Under the pieces are notes generated by a model, which was given only the letters and a program-made list of their open reading frames with translations, had not been told where the DNA came from and did not search any database. A stretch of 50,002 nt of DNA. Origin: Chara braunii (lineage: Eukaryota; Streptophyta; Charophyceae; Charales; Characeae). Where the stretch lies: assembly GCA_003427395.1 (NCBI GenBank), contig BFEA01000006.1:5673143-5723144 (forward strand). The letters run 5' to 3'. The position numbers and the translations under genes are program-made. Below, in pieces: positions 31,789 to 41,460 of this stretch (the stretch's first letter is position 1; the number at the start of each line of letters is the position of its first letter).

Positions 31789-34700
31789 GCACAAAAGGGG
31801 GCTGTCAACAGAGCGGGGAAAAAGAAAATACCGCGAGGGCAGCACACTGAGGCAGGGGTTCGGATGAGACGCGCGTAAAATCTANGAGTGAAATACGAAC
31901 TAGAGACGGGTACCTCGCGCGCGAAAAAAAAGGACACAAGGCTTATGCGAGCAGAGGTCAGCGGGAGCACAAAAAAGGTTGTTGNTGTTGACGTCAACCT
32001 CGTCTCTTGGCTTGCCACGAGAGGTTTGAGTGAACACGAGTACGTGTGAGGGCGAGCAAGAGACAATAAATTAGTAGGGGTCATAGAGAGCAGAGAGACA
32101 TGTTTCTCGAACGTGTAAGCTCACTAGTGAGAATTGGACAAAGGCTGCGGAGGATCTTTTAGTTGACGTCATCAGTAACAAGGGAGAGAGAAGAGGCTAG
32201 TGAGAGAGTAAAAGAGGCGGAACCTTAGATATAGAGAGATCGTGCGTAGTAGAGACCAGTTCGAATGTGGCGAGTGGGGGCTAACACGGGCCGGGAGAGA
32301 TTGGTGATATCAACCCCGTCCTCGATCTGGTCACAAAGGTTTTGAGCAAGCACGAGTAGTGGAGGAAGGGTAGCCGTGAGTATGATTTTCGTGGCGTGGG
32401 CGTACGGACACTGAAGCTTTCAATCTTGTTGGTTTCACGTACTTGAGACAGTAGAGCGAAAGAGAGTTGATTAGGCGGATATGTCTCAAGATTGGGATCA
32501 GGAGTCAAAGGGACTACGCGAGGATGTGTGACTCTCGGGCAGGACAATACGATACGCGCAGGAGGACAAAGAGAGGGGAGGGTGTCAACGAGGTGTGTTC
32601 TCGAACACATGCGTATCTGGTACTTGCTGATTAGATTAGTTGACGTCAGCAACGATCTTCGTATACGCGTGTGAGGTTTGCTCTGGACAGCGTATCTATG
32701 GGTTTTTCGGCTCAACAGTGAGAGTACAAGACTATTGCCTACGAGGGAAAGAAAGGAAGGGTCTGGGAGTGTGCGTGTTGAGTAGTTGGAGGCAATTTAG
32801 TGGCAATTTTGACTTCCGGGTGAAAGAAACGTGCGCGAGTGAACCAGCAGGGAGGAGCGTATGGATGCAAAAGAAGGGCTTCGCTAATACTTATCGTGTT
32901 ACGAGCGTGTACTCCTCACCCAATTCTGAAGACTAGCCACCCGTGCGGGACTCATTCTCTTTTGTAGGCCACAGTGATCGTGGTCAATGTCTAGCGGCCT
33001 GTCTGTGTTTAGAGCTTCAGATGAGTGGGAGAACGCGTGATCGAGGTCCGAGTGTGATCGAGAGCCATGGAAAGGAGATTAGACTATGAGCCATGATGTG
33101 GATCAAACTAAGCGCAGTTTAACTTCAAAGTTGACATCAACTTCTTGCCACGACTCCTGTTTTTGACATAGCGAAGCAAACATAACGGGGAAGACCAGTA
33201 CTTGAAAGCGCTAAATGAATCACGGGGAGGAGGCTGGGAGACCAAAATAAGAGTGACGCGATCCAATGTGGGGAATGAATGTAGGTGAACAGTGAGCATG
33301 ACGCACTGGGATAACTTGTGAGGTATGGGTGATCAGGTGTCGTCAGCCTTTGTTCTGGTTGGTTACTGTTCGTAGACGTCCCTGTGCCTCATAACTGTGT
33401 CCATGGCTCGGATTTAGGGAAGAGTGACGAAGTGGCTAACAAAACCAGAGTGATAAACTCTGTTTGATTAGTTCCTTTCCAGTGCGGAACAGGCAAGCAT
33501 GTGATCTAACTGCTGACTCTCTCTCAAAGGTGATCGACCTTTGCAACTGCGTTGTTTCTTTGGTCCTTTATCTTCAGAGTCAATCTTGGGCAAACACTCA
33601 TTCCTTCTTTGGCGACTATCATCTGTTTCTTCTTCGTGCTGATGAGGCTATGGAAAGGTATGAATCTGAGATACTTTGTTCAGGCTGAACAGACGGTCGT
33701 TGTTTGAAGTGGAAATCATCCTTCCAAATTGTGATCTGGTCTTGAGGGTGGTCTTGATATACAAGATTGTTGTTCTGAAAGTTTTCTCTCCTCCACTCGG
33801 ACTTGCTCACTGGCGACCCTTTTTCTTTGTTAATAATTTTCTTTCTCCCTGTTGAGGGATAGGTACTAACTAATTTACTGTTACTTGATGGTCAACTAGT
33901 ACGATCTAACTAATTCTGAATTTCTCAGTGTGGTCTTACCGTTAGCCCTCCTTTATTCCGTAAAGACGAAGGGTAAAACTGAGGGGGAATCTCTCATATT
34001 GATGACCGAGTTTCAGGGAAAATCTAAGGGGAGATGTGAAGTCAGATAATGAGGCCCTGATATATTCAATAATTACTATTTGCACCCCTCATCAAAAAGA
34101 AAAGCCGTGCAAAATGGTGTTGGCCGAACCAGGAGAGGTTCTTGATTAGTATCTGGTGCCCTCTGAATAGGGTTCTGCTAAATGAGATGATCGAGAGTAG
34201 CAGCATTTTCGGTTTGTGTGATTGTTCACGCTTGCCAAATGGAAAAAAAACGTGCTATATTCAGAAAAATTGCATACGTGCTTGCGAAGCGCCTGCTTGA
34301 TGGTGATTGACCGTCTGTCCCAACCGTGTTTTGTTGAGTGTCAATTCAAAGAAGAGAGATGTGAGTTCTCTTGCTATGCCTTGGGGAATCTGTCTTCGTT
34401 CATTCTGAGAGGGTGAGCTAGCTTGTCCTTCTTCCTGGGAAGGATGTCTACGCCACATTTAAGAATGGAGAGCAACAAGCTTGTCCTAACAGATCCCCTG
34501 TAATAAGTGTCAGCAGTAGTAAGCTCCTATGTGCCCCAAAATGCTCGAGGCAATTGGCCAAAGTCCCTATCTCTACGGACTAGATAAAACAAACTAGAGA
34601 TGTGAGCTGCGAACTGATTAAGGATGTTAGTAAACTACTCCCAGTGCTTTTTGTACCATATCGAAACTGATAAGCTAAGAACGACAGGGCAGCGTACTTT

Positions 34701-35947
34701 CATCCCTGCCTCTAAACGTTAACGAACTAAGCCTGAGAGGTGTTCTTCTGAAGGTTCTAGCTATATCACAATCGGTGTAAATGTCTCAACTAATTATGTC
34801 CGTGAGTGAGGACTCAGATTATCTCATTCAATGACTTTTTGTTACTCGTTGAGACTGAGGTTACCCCATCTGCATGTGCGGATGGGTAATTTCCAGTCGT
34901 TTTTCTGAACACTGAGCCTAGTCGAGGGGACTTAAGGGTCTCATTGACTAAGGCTTAATGTTGATGGCTTTTAGTGCAGCCGGATCTGGAAATTACAGAN
35001 TACCTGAATTAGGATACCAATCCANNGCGCCNTGAGCTTTGGANGTTACAATTNTCTCGTNTGCCTTGTAAACGGGGATTACTCATCGCCTAGCACNTGG
35101 TTAGTTCACACCTTANCNTGTGCTACGNGTGNNACACAATTAGAGGTTGGCTGGTCTGGGGAAATCAGTAAAGTTNCTCGTGAAAGAGTGGCCCTAAGTG
35201 AAGGNCAAACTCATCATCGTGTCGCTAAGCATAGCANCTNCGAAAACAATCCCTCGGATCTATACNGTAGTCAAGTTTTGGTGTTTTGAACCCAGTTAAT
35301 NTGATNTGTACCTGGCGGTTAATANCCCGAGAGAACTGGGCTATGTAAATNAAGGCCCTACTTGGTAGCTTTTGAATTGCAGTCAGCCTTTACCTGATTG
35401 CTTCCAGTTTCAGAGTCTTGTTTTTCTGACCCTGGGTCTTACACGGTTGGGCTGGAACAGGGAAATGAGGGCTAAAACTACTGTACGGGTGATCTGTTTG
35501 TCGTGCTGAGGTTTAACCAGGTATTGAGGAGGAGGACAATCAATGAGCTTTTAGGAGGACAGTCAATGAGCGTTTGTAAGAGGAGCTGACTATCTGTTCT
35601 GTCTTGAGGTTAAGTCTGATTGAATGCCCAGTGAAGCATCGGAGGAACAATAGTAATCGCCCTCAGTTTGCAACCTCTCGATGCTCAGTATAGTGATCGG
35701 TTAGCAAATGGCCGCCATTTGCTAGCCCTTAGTTGAATTTCTCATGAACAGTGCTCAAGTGATTGTCTCGAACAACAACTAATAGGAAAATGATACTCAA
35801 TGTGAAAACGGGCGAGTTAGTTCGTTAGAGAATTTATTATGATTGGGGATGCTTGAAGCTTGTACTATCTATCCCTTTTGACAGGGTTATTCAGCAAAGA
35901 GATATTCATATACTGGCCTCGCTTTTACTCATCGACCTAGCTGAGAA
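31789..35947 (+). other. 3' LTR interval without recognisable gene
   Basis: Counterpart of 11245-15403. Ns at 31885 and 31985 repeat the positions of the Ns in the 5' LTR. TGACGTCA palindromes recur (for example about 31987, 32164, 32641). Many Ns occur at 35000-35351. Confidence 0.5.
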
Positions 35948-36199
35948 ATGGGGGATGAGGATACAGTGAGAGTAACCTGCTCTCTTCGCCAAGGCACGTC
36001 TGAAGATTGGAGAGAGACGGCCATCGAGGAATATAATTTGCAAACAACCATGATGATGGAGCACACGCTGACATTAGTAAGATACCACACTAAAATTGAG
36101 TACATCTATTATTTGCACGACAAAAACGGAAGATTCTGTGCTACCATCTCATCAGTGGGCTCGGTCGCGGATGCAAGGAGAACTGTCTATGGGCGTTAA
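35948..36199 (+). CDS. LTR-encoded short ORF, 83 codons (family B, 3' LTR copy)
   Basis: Full-length counterpart of 15404-15655 with 12 nucleotide differences and no stop. Retains IEYIYYLHDKNG. Function unknown; see the 5' copy for the family pattern. Confidence 0.4.
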   Translation: MGDEDTVRVTCSLRQGTSEDWRETAIEEYNLQTTMMMEHTLTLVRYHTKIEYIYYLHDKNGRFCATISSVGSVADARRTVYGR

Positions 36200-36300
36200 T
36201 GAGATGACACGTCATCAGACTAAAGCAGATAGGGAAAGTTGAGTCATTCCCAAAACTGGATTCAATCGAATGCATGGTAAAGCTACTAAAGCATAGAGGC

Positions 36301-36540
36301 GGCTAGCAATCAGTTCATTCAGCAATCAGTCCAAAAAACAGTTCGATAACGAGTTCAGCAATCAGTTCATTCAGCAATCACTCTAGAAAACAGTTCGGTA
36401 ACGAGTTCCGCAATCAGTTCATTCAGCAATCAGTCCAGTAAACAGTTCGGTAATCAGATCTGCAATCAGTTTAGCGATCAATTAAGCAATCAGTATAGCA
36501 ATTAGTTCATCAAATCAGCAATTAAATCAGCAGACAACCA
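36301..36540 (+). repeat. CAATCAGTTCA-type repeats, expanded copy
   Basis: Three ~52-bp units (AGCAATCAGTTCATTCAGCA plus AACAGTTCG.TAA), against two in the 5' LTR, ending just upstream of the A1 ATG. Confidence 0.75.
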
Positions 36541-36563
36541 GCAAGCAACAACCATCATCATAC

Positions 36564-37181
36564 ATGAGTGCATTCCACTACTATTCAGTTAGCGATTCAG
36601 TGTTGGCCAACCTCAATAGGATCTCCATCAAGGAGGCTATTCGGTACCGATATGTTAGTGCCACATGTTTCAAGAGAGGGGACCTGTCGGTCTTCGTTAT
36701 GCTCACCAGTTTTGTAGGAGGCACTATCCATGACCTGAGACTCTACCTGAAGGAGGGAAAGGAGGATCATGAGCACTTTGACTCATTCTGGATCCCGGCA
36801 AGCAGCTATCTCAGTCAGAGGGAGCGTGAGTACGATGAGAGAGGAGACATGTTGATCCGTAGTTTTGGACCAAAGCTCTACTCTGACTACCCCAAACCCC
36901 CGGTACCATGTCTGCTCACTGATGGGACCTGCTGGGTAGATTTAGTTGATTTGGCAAAGAGATATGTCTCTCCCTCTTTGATATGTCACGAGGACTCATC
37001 GGAGCATCAGCCTACGCGCTGGGACGAGTTCTTTTCCATGGTCAACTATCGGATCATGTGTGGGGGTTGGGATTGCTCCAGGCTCGTTGGATACAGATGG
37101 CTCTATGGCCCGATGCCTCGATCTCAGAGGACACGTAGACACGTGTCGAGGCAGAGGAGGGGGACAGTTGTGACAGATTGA
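36564..37181 (+). CDS. Family A ORF A1, full-length copy inside the 3' LTR
   Basis: ATG 36564, 205 codons, no stop. Order of features: helical start (SVLANLNRISIKEAIRY), RYVSATCF, strand-rich core LSVFVMLTSFVGGTIHDLRL with Y-L-K-E-G-K-E, H-F-D-S-F-W, charged helix REREYDERGD, FGPKLYSDYPKPPVP, LTDGTCW, D-L-A-K-R-Y, a W-containing C-terminal part and a basic Arg/Ser/Gln-rich tail. It is paralogous to A2, 50 nt downstream, and to A3-A6 in the internal leader. No signal peptide or membrane segment is seen. No known family is recognised. It lies far downstream of the LTR TATA box, so it belongs to R-U5. The intact frame suggests this is closer to the ancestral form than the 5' LTR copy. Confidence 0.55.
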   Translation: MSAFHYYSVSDSVLANLNRISIKEAIRYRYVSATCFKRGDLSVFVMLTSFVGGTIHDLRLYLKEGKEDHEHFDSFWIPASSYLSQREREYDERGDMLIRSFGPKLYSDYPKPPVPCLLTDGTCWVDLVDLAKRYVSPSLICHEDSSEHQPTRWDEFFSMVNYRIMCGGWDCSRLVGYRWLYGPMPRSQRTRRHVSRQRRGTVVTD

Positions 37182-37230
37182 GGGTAAGATCCAGCAGAGT
37201 CTGGTGAACGACCAACAGTGATTTAAGCAC

Positions 37231-37908
37231 ATGTCAGAGATCAAGCCCATCACGATTGACCAGTTGGTTTTTGACAAACTCAACCGGTTGTCTTCAAGAG
37301 AGAGCTTTCCTTACAAGTATGTCAGGATTGATGGTTTCAAGCTGGAAGATCTGTCAATCTTCGTTGCTCTCACTGAGTTCGCAGAAGGCATGATCAAAGA
37401 CCTACGGATTTATCTAAAAAATGGTAAAGAGAACCATACACATTTTGATGCGTTGTGGGCTGCTGCAGTCGGATTCGTGCGGCGGAAAGTGGATCAGCTG
37501 GAGGGTGGCACGAGGCTAGCTTATAGCTTCGGTCCCAAACTTTTTTCTGACAATCCTAAACCTCCAGTTCCATACTGTCTTACAGACGGATCCTGCTGTG
37601 AAGGTTTGGTGGATTTTGCTAAGAAGTATCTTTCTCCTGCAACAATTGACTATGAGGCACTGACAGAGCTTTCCGAGTTCCCTCATTTCAGACGAAGGGT
37701 CTTCTCACGGCCGTATCTTCCCTCTACATGGGAAGAATTTTGTATCTTCCTGGACTTACACATGAGTCATGGATGTGATTATCTAAAGATAGCAAGCTTC
37801 AGGTGGTGTTTCATTGAAAAGCCTCAGCCTCAGGAAGTGCAGAGAAGTGACCAAAAGCATGAGAGACAACCAGCTAGACGAGAGAGACAGAGATGTTTAG
37901 AGGGATGA
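37231..37908 (+). CDS. Family A ORF A2, full-length copy inside the 3' LTR
   Basis: ATG 37231, 225 codons. Core: LVFDKLNRLSSRESFPYKYV, LSIFVALTEFAEGMIKDLRI followed by Y-L-K, H-F-D-A-L-W, FGPKLFSDNPKPPVP, LTDGSC, D-F-A-K-K-Y. The C-terminal segment T-W-E-E-F-C-I-F-L-D, also seen in A1 as R-W-D-E-F-F-S-M-V, is followed by a basic, Gln/Arg-rich tail. It is closely related to A1, so the pair arose by tandem duplication within the LTR. Function unknown; no catalytic motif is recognised. Confidence 0.55.
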   Translation: MSEIKPITIDQLVFDKLNRLSSRESFPYKYVRIDGFKLEDLSIFVALTEFAEGMIKDLRIYLKNGKENHTHFDALWAAAVGFVRRKVDQLEGGTRLAYSFGPKLFSDNPKPPVPYCLTDGSCCEGLVDFAKKYLSPATIDYEALTELSEFPHFRRRVFSRPYLPSTWEEFCIFLDLHMSHGCDYLKIASFRWCFIEKPQPQEVQRSDQKHERQPARRERQRCLEG

Positions 37909-38263
37909 GTGAGGACTCTTGACTAGTGCTGGTCACTCTCTTTTCATATGTACTTTCTGAAACTATTAGGAGTTCTCACTTTTCCCTCATTCACCCTGTC
38001 TTTGCCTTGAGTCAGTCAGTCTGGGTGTTCCCTTCTGGCGTTTGATTGATGATTGCACTTCATTGCTGATTATGTCGCAGTTCTCAATCCCCTAAATTGG
38101 CATCTTAATGCACATATGGCACATTTAATTTAAATTTTATTATCTGCATTATCATTGCTGTTCCAAATCACAATTAAAGATTCCTAAGACCGGGGTCCGG
38201 TGAAGACCGTAATTGAAAGGTCTCGCTCGAAGCCGGATGCACACAACAGGAAGGGATTTGCAC

Positions 38264-38294
38264 TATTTTATTTATTTTATTTATTTTATTTATT
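38264..38294 (+). repeat. 9-bp microsatellite (ATTTTATTT)n, about 3 units
   Basis: Short counterpart of 17667-17760. Confidence 0.85.
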
Positions 38295-38375
38295 GAGAGC
38301 ACAACCAAAATCCTGCGTGACAACCTGTTGGCTTTCCGGCCGCCTAAAGTGGCTCGACTGGGAAAAAGTGCGACA

Positions 38376-38379
38376 GCGG
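38376..38379. repeat. Target-site duplication, right copy (GCGG)
   Basis: Matches 9221-9224. Joining the flanks with one GCGG restores the sequence found uninterrupted near 48811-48820 in LTR copy 3. Confidence 0.85.
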
Positions 38380-38430
38380 CCGGGAAGGTCCCGCGCTGCA
38401 TCGTGCGGTGTCAGACCGATGCGCTCGACA
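38380..38430 (+). mobile_element. Outer-family LTR copy 2, right part
   Basis: GGTCCCGCGCTGC and ACCGATGCG.(T/C)CGACA match the end of copy 3 (48827-48866) and copy 1. It completes the LTR interrupted at 9224. Confidence 0.8.
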
Positions 38431-38441
38431 CCGTTGTATTT

Positions 38442-38514
38442 CGGTTGCATGGGGCCTTGGTTTTTCTCGATTTTCTCTGCAAAATCAAGAGAAAATCAAG
38501 GTCCTTTGCAACCG
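38442..38514. repeat. 73-bp imperfect inverted repeat
   Basis: Outer arms CGGTTGCA/TGCAACCG, then CCTTG/CAAGG and TTTT.CT.GATTTT pairing with AAAATC.AG.GAAAA. It begins 11 bp after the end of LTR copy 2. It could be a small foldback element or a structured leader. Confidence 0.7.
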
Positions 38515-38564
38515 CCATGTTCCAGAATGTATCTGGTCACGGATGTATCCCCCCAAGTAACCGT

Positions 38565-38745
38565 TTTTTACTTTTTTTTTTTTTGTTTTTTTTTTTTTTT
38601 TTTCTTTTTCTTTTTCCTCATTTCTTGGACAGTAGGGACCTGCCAGTCCCTACTTGTTGCAGTCCCTACTGACGACCAACTCACTCACTCTCTCTCATTC
38701 TTTTTATCTTATTCTCCTTTTTTTTTTTTTTTTTTTTTTTTCTAG
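38565..38745 (-). repeat. Two poly-T tracts (possible minus-strand retroposon tails)
   Basis: T runs at about 38571-38606 and 38718-38741. On the minus strand they read as poly-A, as would follow an antisense retroposon, but no retroposon body was recognised. Confidence 0.35.
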
Positions 38746-39120
38746 CATGTCAAGTGTCAAGTGGTCGTTAAGGTCCTTTTCTAGGTCTTTCCTCTTAGTT
38801 TTGACCCTCCCTATGCCCATGGTGCAGCCCGTTATATCTCGGACTGCAATAATGGCTCCCTCATGCCCATGGGAGTTTCCTTTTACCTCTATTTCTCTCA
38901 CATAGTATCCCCTCTTACTCTGAGTTTTTTCGGGAGGCCTATTTTTCACATGGAGTCTCTTTTGACTCTATTTTCTTAAGGGAGGCTGATTCGAGATTTT
39001 TCGGATTGCTCCCATGCCTCCAACTTCATGTTTCTTTACTTTTTTCTTTTCGTTTTGGCTTTCCCATTTGCTACCACTAATGGTGCTAATATTTTTGGCC
39101 GTAAAGATCGAGATCTTGAC
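38746..39120 (+). other. Interval without recognisable gene
   Basis: T/C-rich sequence. The minus strand gives lysine- and arginine-rich ORFs without a domain. Confidence 0.35.
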
Positions 39121-39486
39121 GGTGCATCTTGTTTTAATTGTTTTCTCCTCATGCCGCTCCGCCGTTTCTCTTGGGACCTCCACATGTCCCCGCCACTTGT
39201 CTCACCGATGGTCCCTGATACTTGTCCCGTCGGCGGTCCCCGACACTTTGTCCCGTCGGTGGTCCCCGACACTTATCCCGTCAGTGCTCCCCGACTCTTT
39301 GTCGGTGCATCTTGTTTTAATTGTTTTCTCCTCATGCAGCTTCGCTGTTTCTCTTGGGACCTTCACATGTCCCCGCCACTTGTCCCGCCAGAGGTCCCTG
39401 ATACTTGTCCCTTCGGTGGTCCGCGACACTTTGTCCCGTCGGTGGTCCCCGACACTTGTCCCGTCGGTGGTCCCCGACTCTTTGTC
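39121..39486 (+). repeat. 183-bp tandem duplication with an internal ~24-bp minisatellite
   Basis: Units 39121-39303 and 39304-39486 both start GGTGCATCTTGTTTTAATTG and end CCCCGACTCTTTGTC. The second half of each unit is built from GTCCCGTCGGTGGTCCCCGA repeats. The translation in both orientations is repetitive and is not called as a gene. Confidence 0.85.
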
Positions 39487-40119
39487 CCGTCGATGGTCCC
39501 CGACACTTGTCCGAAATACCATTATTCTAACTTAGTCTCACGTCGTTCCCGGTGCCCTCCCTCAAGGTGTCCTATGTTCCTTTGGCGTCTACCGCCCTCT
39601 GGTGGCCCTTTTCCCTTGTCTCTTCTTGGGCCTTCCACGCGCCAGTTTCTCCAGCCGTGGAGCCTCCAAATTTGTGGTTTCCGTTAATTGTCATAGGCGG
39701 CCCCTATGTTGGGCCCTTATTTTCTAGCATCCCACAGCCACCGGGATCGTCCACCTCTCGGCTTCCCTATTCTCTTGTCGTTCGCCTTGCCGCATTTGCA
39801 AAGTTAATGACCCATTGACCTTTATCATGCTGAATTTCAATGGCCCTCCTGGCGTCATGCTATGCTCCTATGCGCCCATGTCCTGGCGCTTACTTACTTG
39901 TCATCGCCGGTTCTTTTTCACTGCAGTTCTTAACCCAGGGCATCATTCCTCCCGACGCTCCCGTCTTAGTCCTTTGTCTTTTCTCTCTCTTGTCTCCTTA
40001 CTCTGGATTTCTCTGTCGTGCACAACTTGGCGATATACAAGCTCTCGAGTGTCGGGATGTTATTCGGGACCCACCGGTCCTGACACCGGTTCCTGTGGAA
40101 ACCAACAACAAAACAGTTA
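39487..40119 (+). other. Interval without recognised gene
   Basis: C/T-rich. The open frame 39840-40238 (132 codons) has a hydrophobic first half and runs into the LINE remnant in a different frame; I do not recognise it. Confidence 0.3.
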
Positions 40120-41460
40120 GAGGGCTTTCTGGTGAAAGTAGTGTGGGAAACGCTGACCTTCCCAAAGGAAAAAAGGAGACTTGGACTGATGGACATGGAA
40201 TTCATGAATCAAGCTCAATTGCGGACGTGGCTATGTAAAGTGGTAATGGCGGACTCAAGGCAACACTGACTACTACTGGCAGAGAGGCTGCTGATAGCAG
40301 AATAGGAGCTGGAACGTCCTGAAGATGTGTGGGCGTGCTTCTTCATGAAATCCTTCTGTAAGAAAAAACCGAAGTCGGGCTTCTGGGATGGGTTGCGGAA
40401 GGCATGGAAAAAACAGCCTTCAAAAACCCGAGAGAAACTGTAGACAAAAGAAAAAGCACTGGCGCAGATACTATTTGTAGTATTTGACAATTCCATTTAT
40501 AACCCACCAAGATGGTACACCCCTTGCAGCAGATGGATTAGCTGCAACGTTTGGCCTCGCATGGGTCCGTAGAGGGGTAACAAGAGTAAAGGGTCTTTGG
40601 TCTCTGCTGTTGGGAGGCTGAAAACCGCGGGCAAAGGTGAAACAAAAACTTAGTGGACTTCACAGTGTAGAGGACAACTGAAGATTGGTGAACTGAGGAA
40701 TGGCTGGAGCTGTTAGGACCAGAAGGGGTGGACCCACCAGGTAGGTGGTACGTGGCACCACAGGAAGAAGACCTAGTAGTTGTCTGGAAGGTGCAGGGGA
40801 TCGAACCGAGCGGATTTAGACGGGTAGAGTGGTGGAAAGCAACAAATCACACAAACATGTTGGAGAAAGTGGGGGAAGAAGTAATCATGGCATGGAACAA
40901 CCCCCCACAGGTTTGGGTGGTGGAAGCAGCAGGCAAGGGGCCGAGAACCAGGAGGCTTACATGGGTTGGCAGAGCCTCATTAAGAGAGCTCAACATAGAC
41001 CCATTGGCTTGGGCCTGGAACAGAGAACCAAAAGGATATAAGGACCTGTCTCTGTATGCTCACTCGGTGAAAACAGGGTACGCAATCACTGGGAGAAAGA
41101 GAAAAACTCCAACGGCGATAGCAACAAGAAGGTGGTAGGCTCTACTAGGAGAGAAACTCCAAGACTCAGAGGAACAGTTTTACAGACTATGGGAAATGTT
41201 AAGCACATTACCAAATGGGAAACAAATAAGTATGTTATGACTCCTTTCCCTATTGGTCACACCTTCAGCAGTTTGGCTATAGAGCAGAGGAATGACTATT
41301 GATTTTCGCTGCAGACAGTGTAACTGACCTTTCGAATATACCCATCACCTTTGGTGGGAATGTCCTGCCTCCAAATGAATTTGGAAGTTATGGGAATGCC
41401 ACTGGAACACAAGCGGTTATCGGTGTCGGCGCGAATACCCTTACGAGGGTATCCGCCCTG
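40120..41460 (+). pseudogene. Decayed 3' part of an L1-like LINE ORF2
   Basis: Frame 1 from 40150: LGLMDMEFMNQAQLRTWL resembles the GLGL-D-x-x-x-x-N-x-A-L-x-x-W-L motif after the RT domain of plant L1 elements. Frame 3 from about 40700 continues (WYVAPQEEDLVVVWK, then FYRLWEMLSTLPNG). It ends in a zinc-binding RT-associated module, C-R-Q-C ... H-H-L-W-W-E-C-P at 41310-41363. Numerous stops, many likely Trp-to-stop, and at least one frameshift. The RT domain is absent (5' truncation). No clear poly-A tail follows. Confidence 0.7.

Larger units (their letters stand above)
9225..38375 (+). mobile_element. Giant nested Ty3/gypsy-type LTR retrotransposon (29.15 kb)
   Basis: Direct LTRs at 9225-17842 and 29655-38375 with TG...CA ends and GCGG target duplications. 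A tRNA-Asp-type PBS lies at 17847-17864 and a G-rich PPT ends just before 29655. Internal order is Gag, protease, RT, RNase H, integrase, so integrase follows RT/RNase H as in Ty3/gypsy. No chromodomain was seen after integrase. The element also carries about ten small leader ORFs, two of them of family A inside the LTR itself. Pol is decayed. The insertion splits an outer-family LTR whose intact relative is at 45200-48866. Alternative readings such as two unrelated duplications are unlikely, because the ends, PBS, PPT and target duplication all agree. Confidence 0.93.
29655..38375 (+). mobile_element. 3' LTR (8721 bp) of the giant element
   Basis: TGTCGGAGGG...GTGCGACA, followed by GCGG. It differs from the 5' LTR by an extra ~47 bp near 30144, a long TTA microsatellite, an extra 52-bp unit, fewer 9-bp repeats, and scattered substitutions outside about 31.24-34.89 kb. 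It holds the intact versions of A1 and A2. About two dozen Ns cluster at 35000-35351. Confidence 0.93.
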
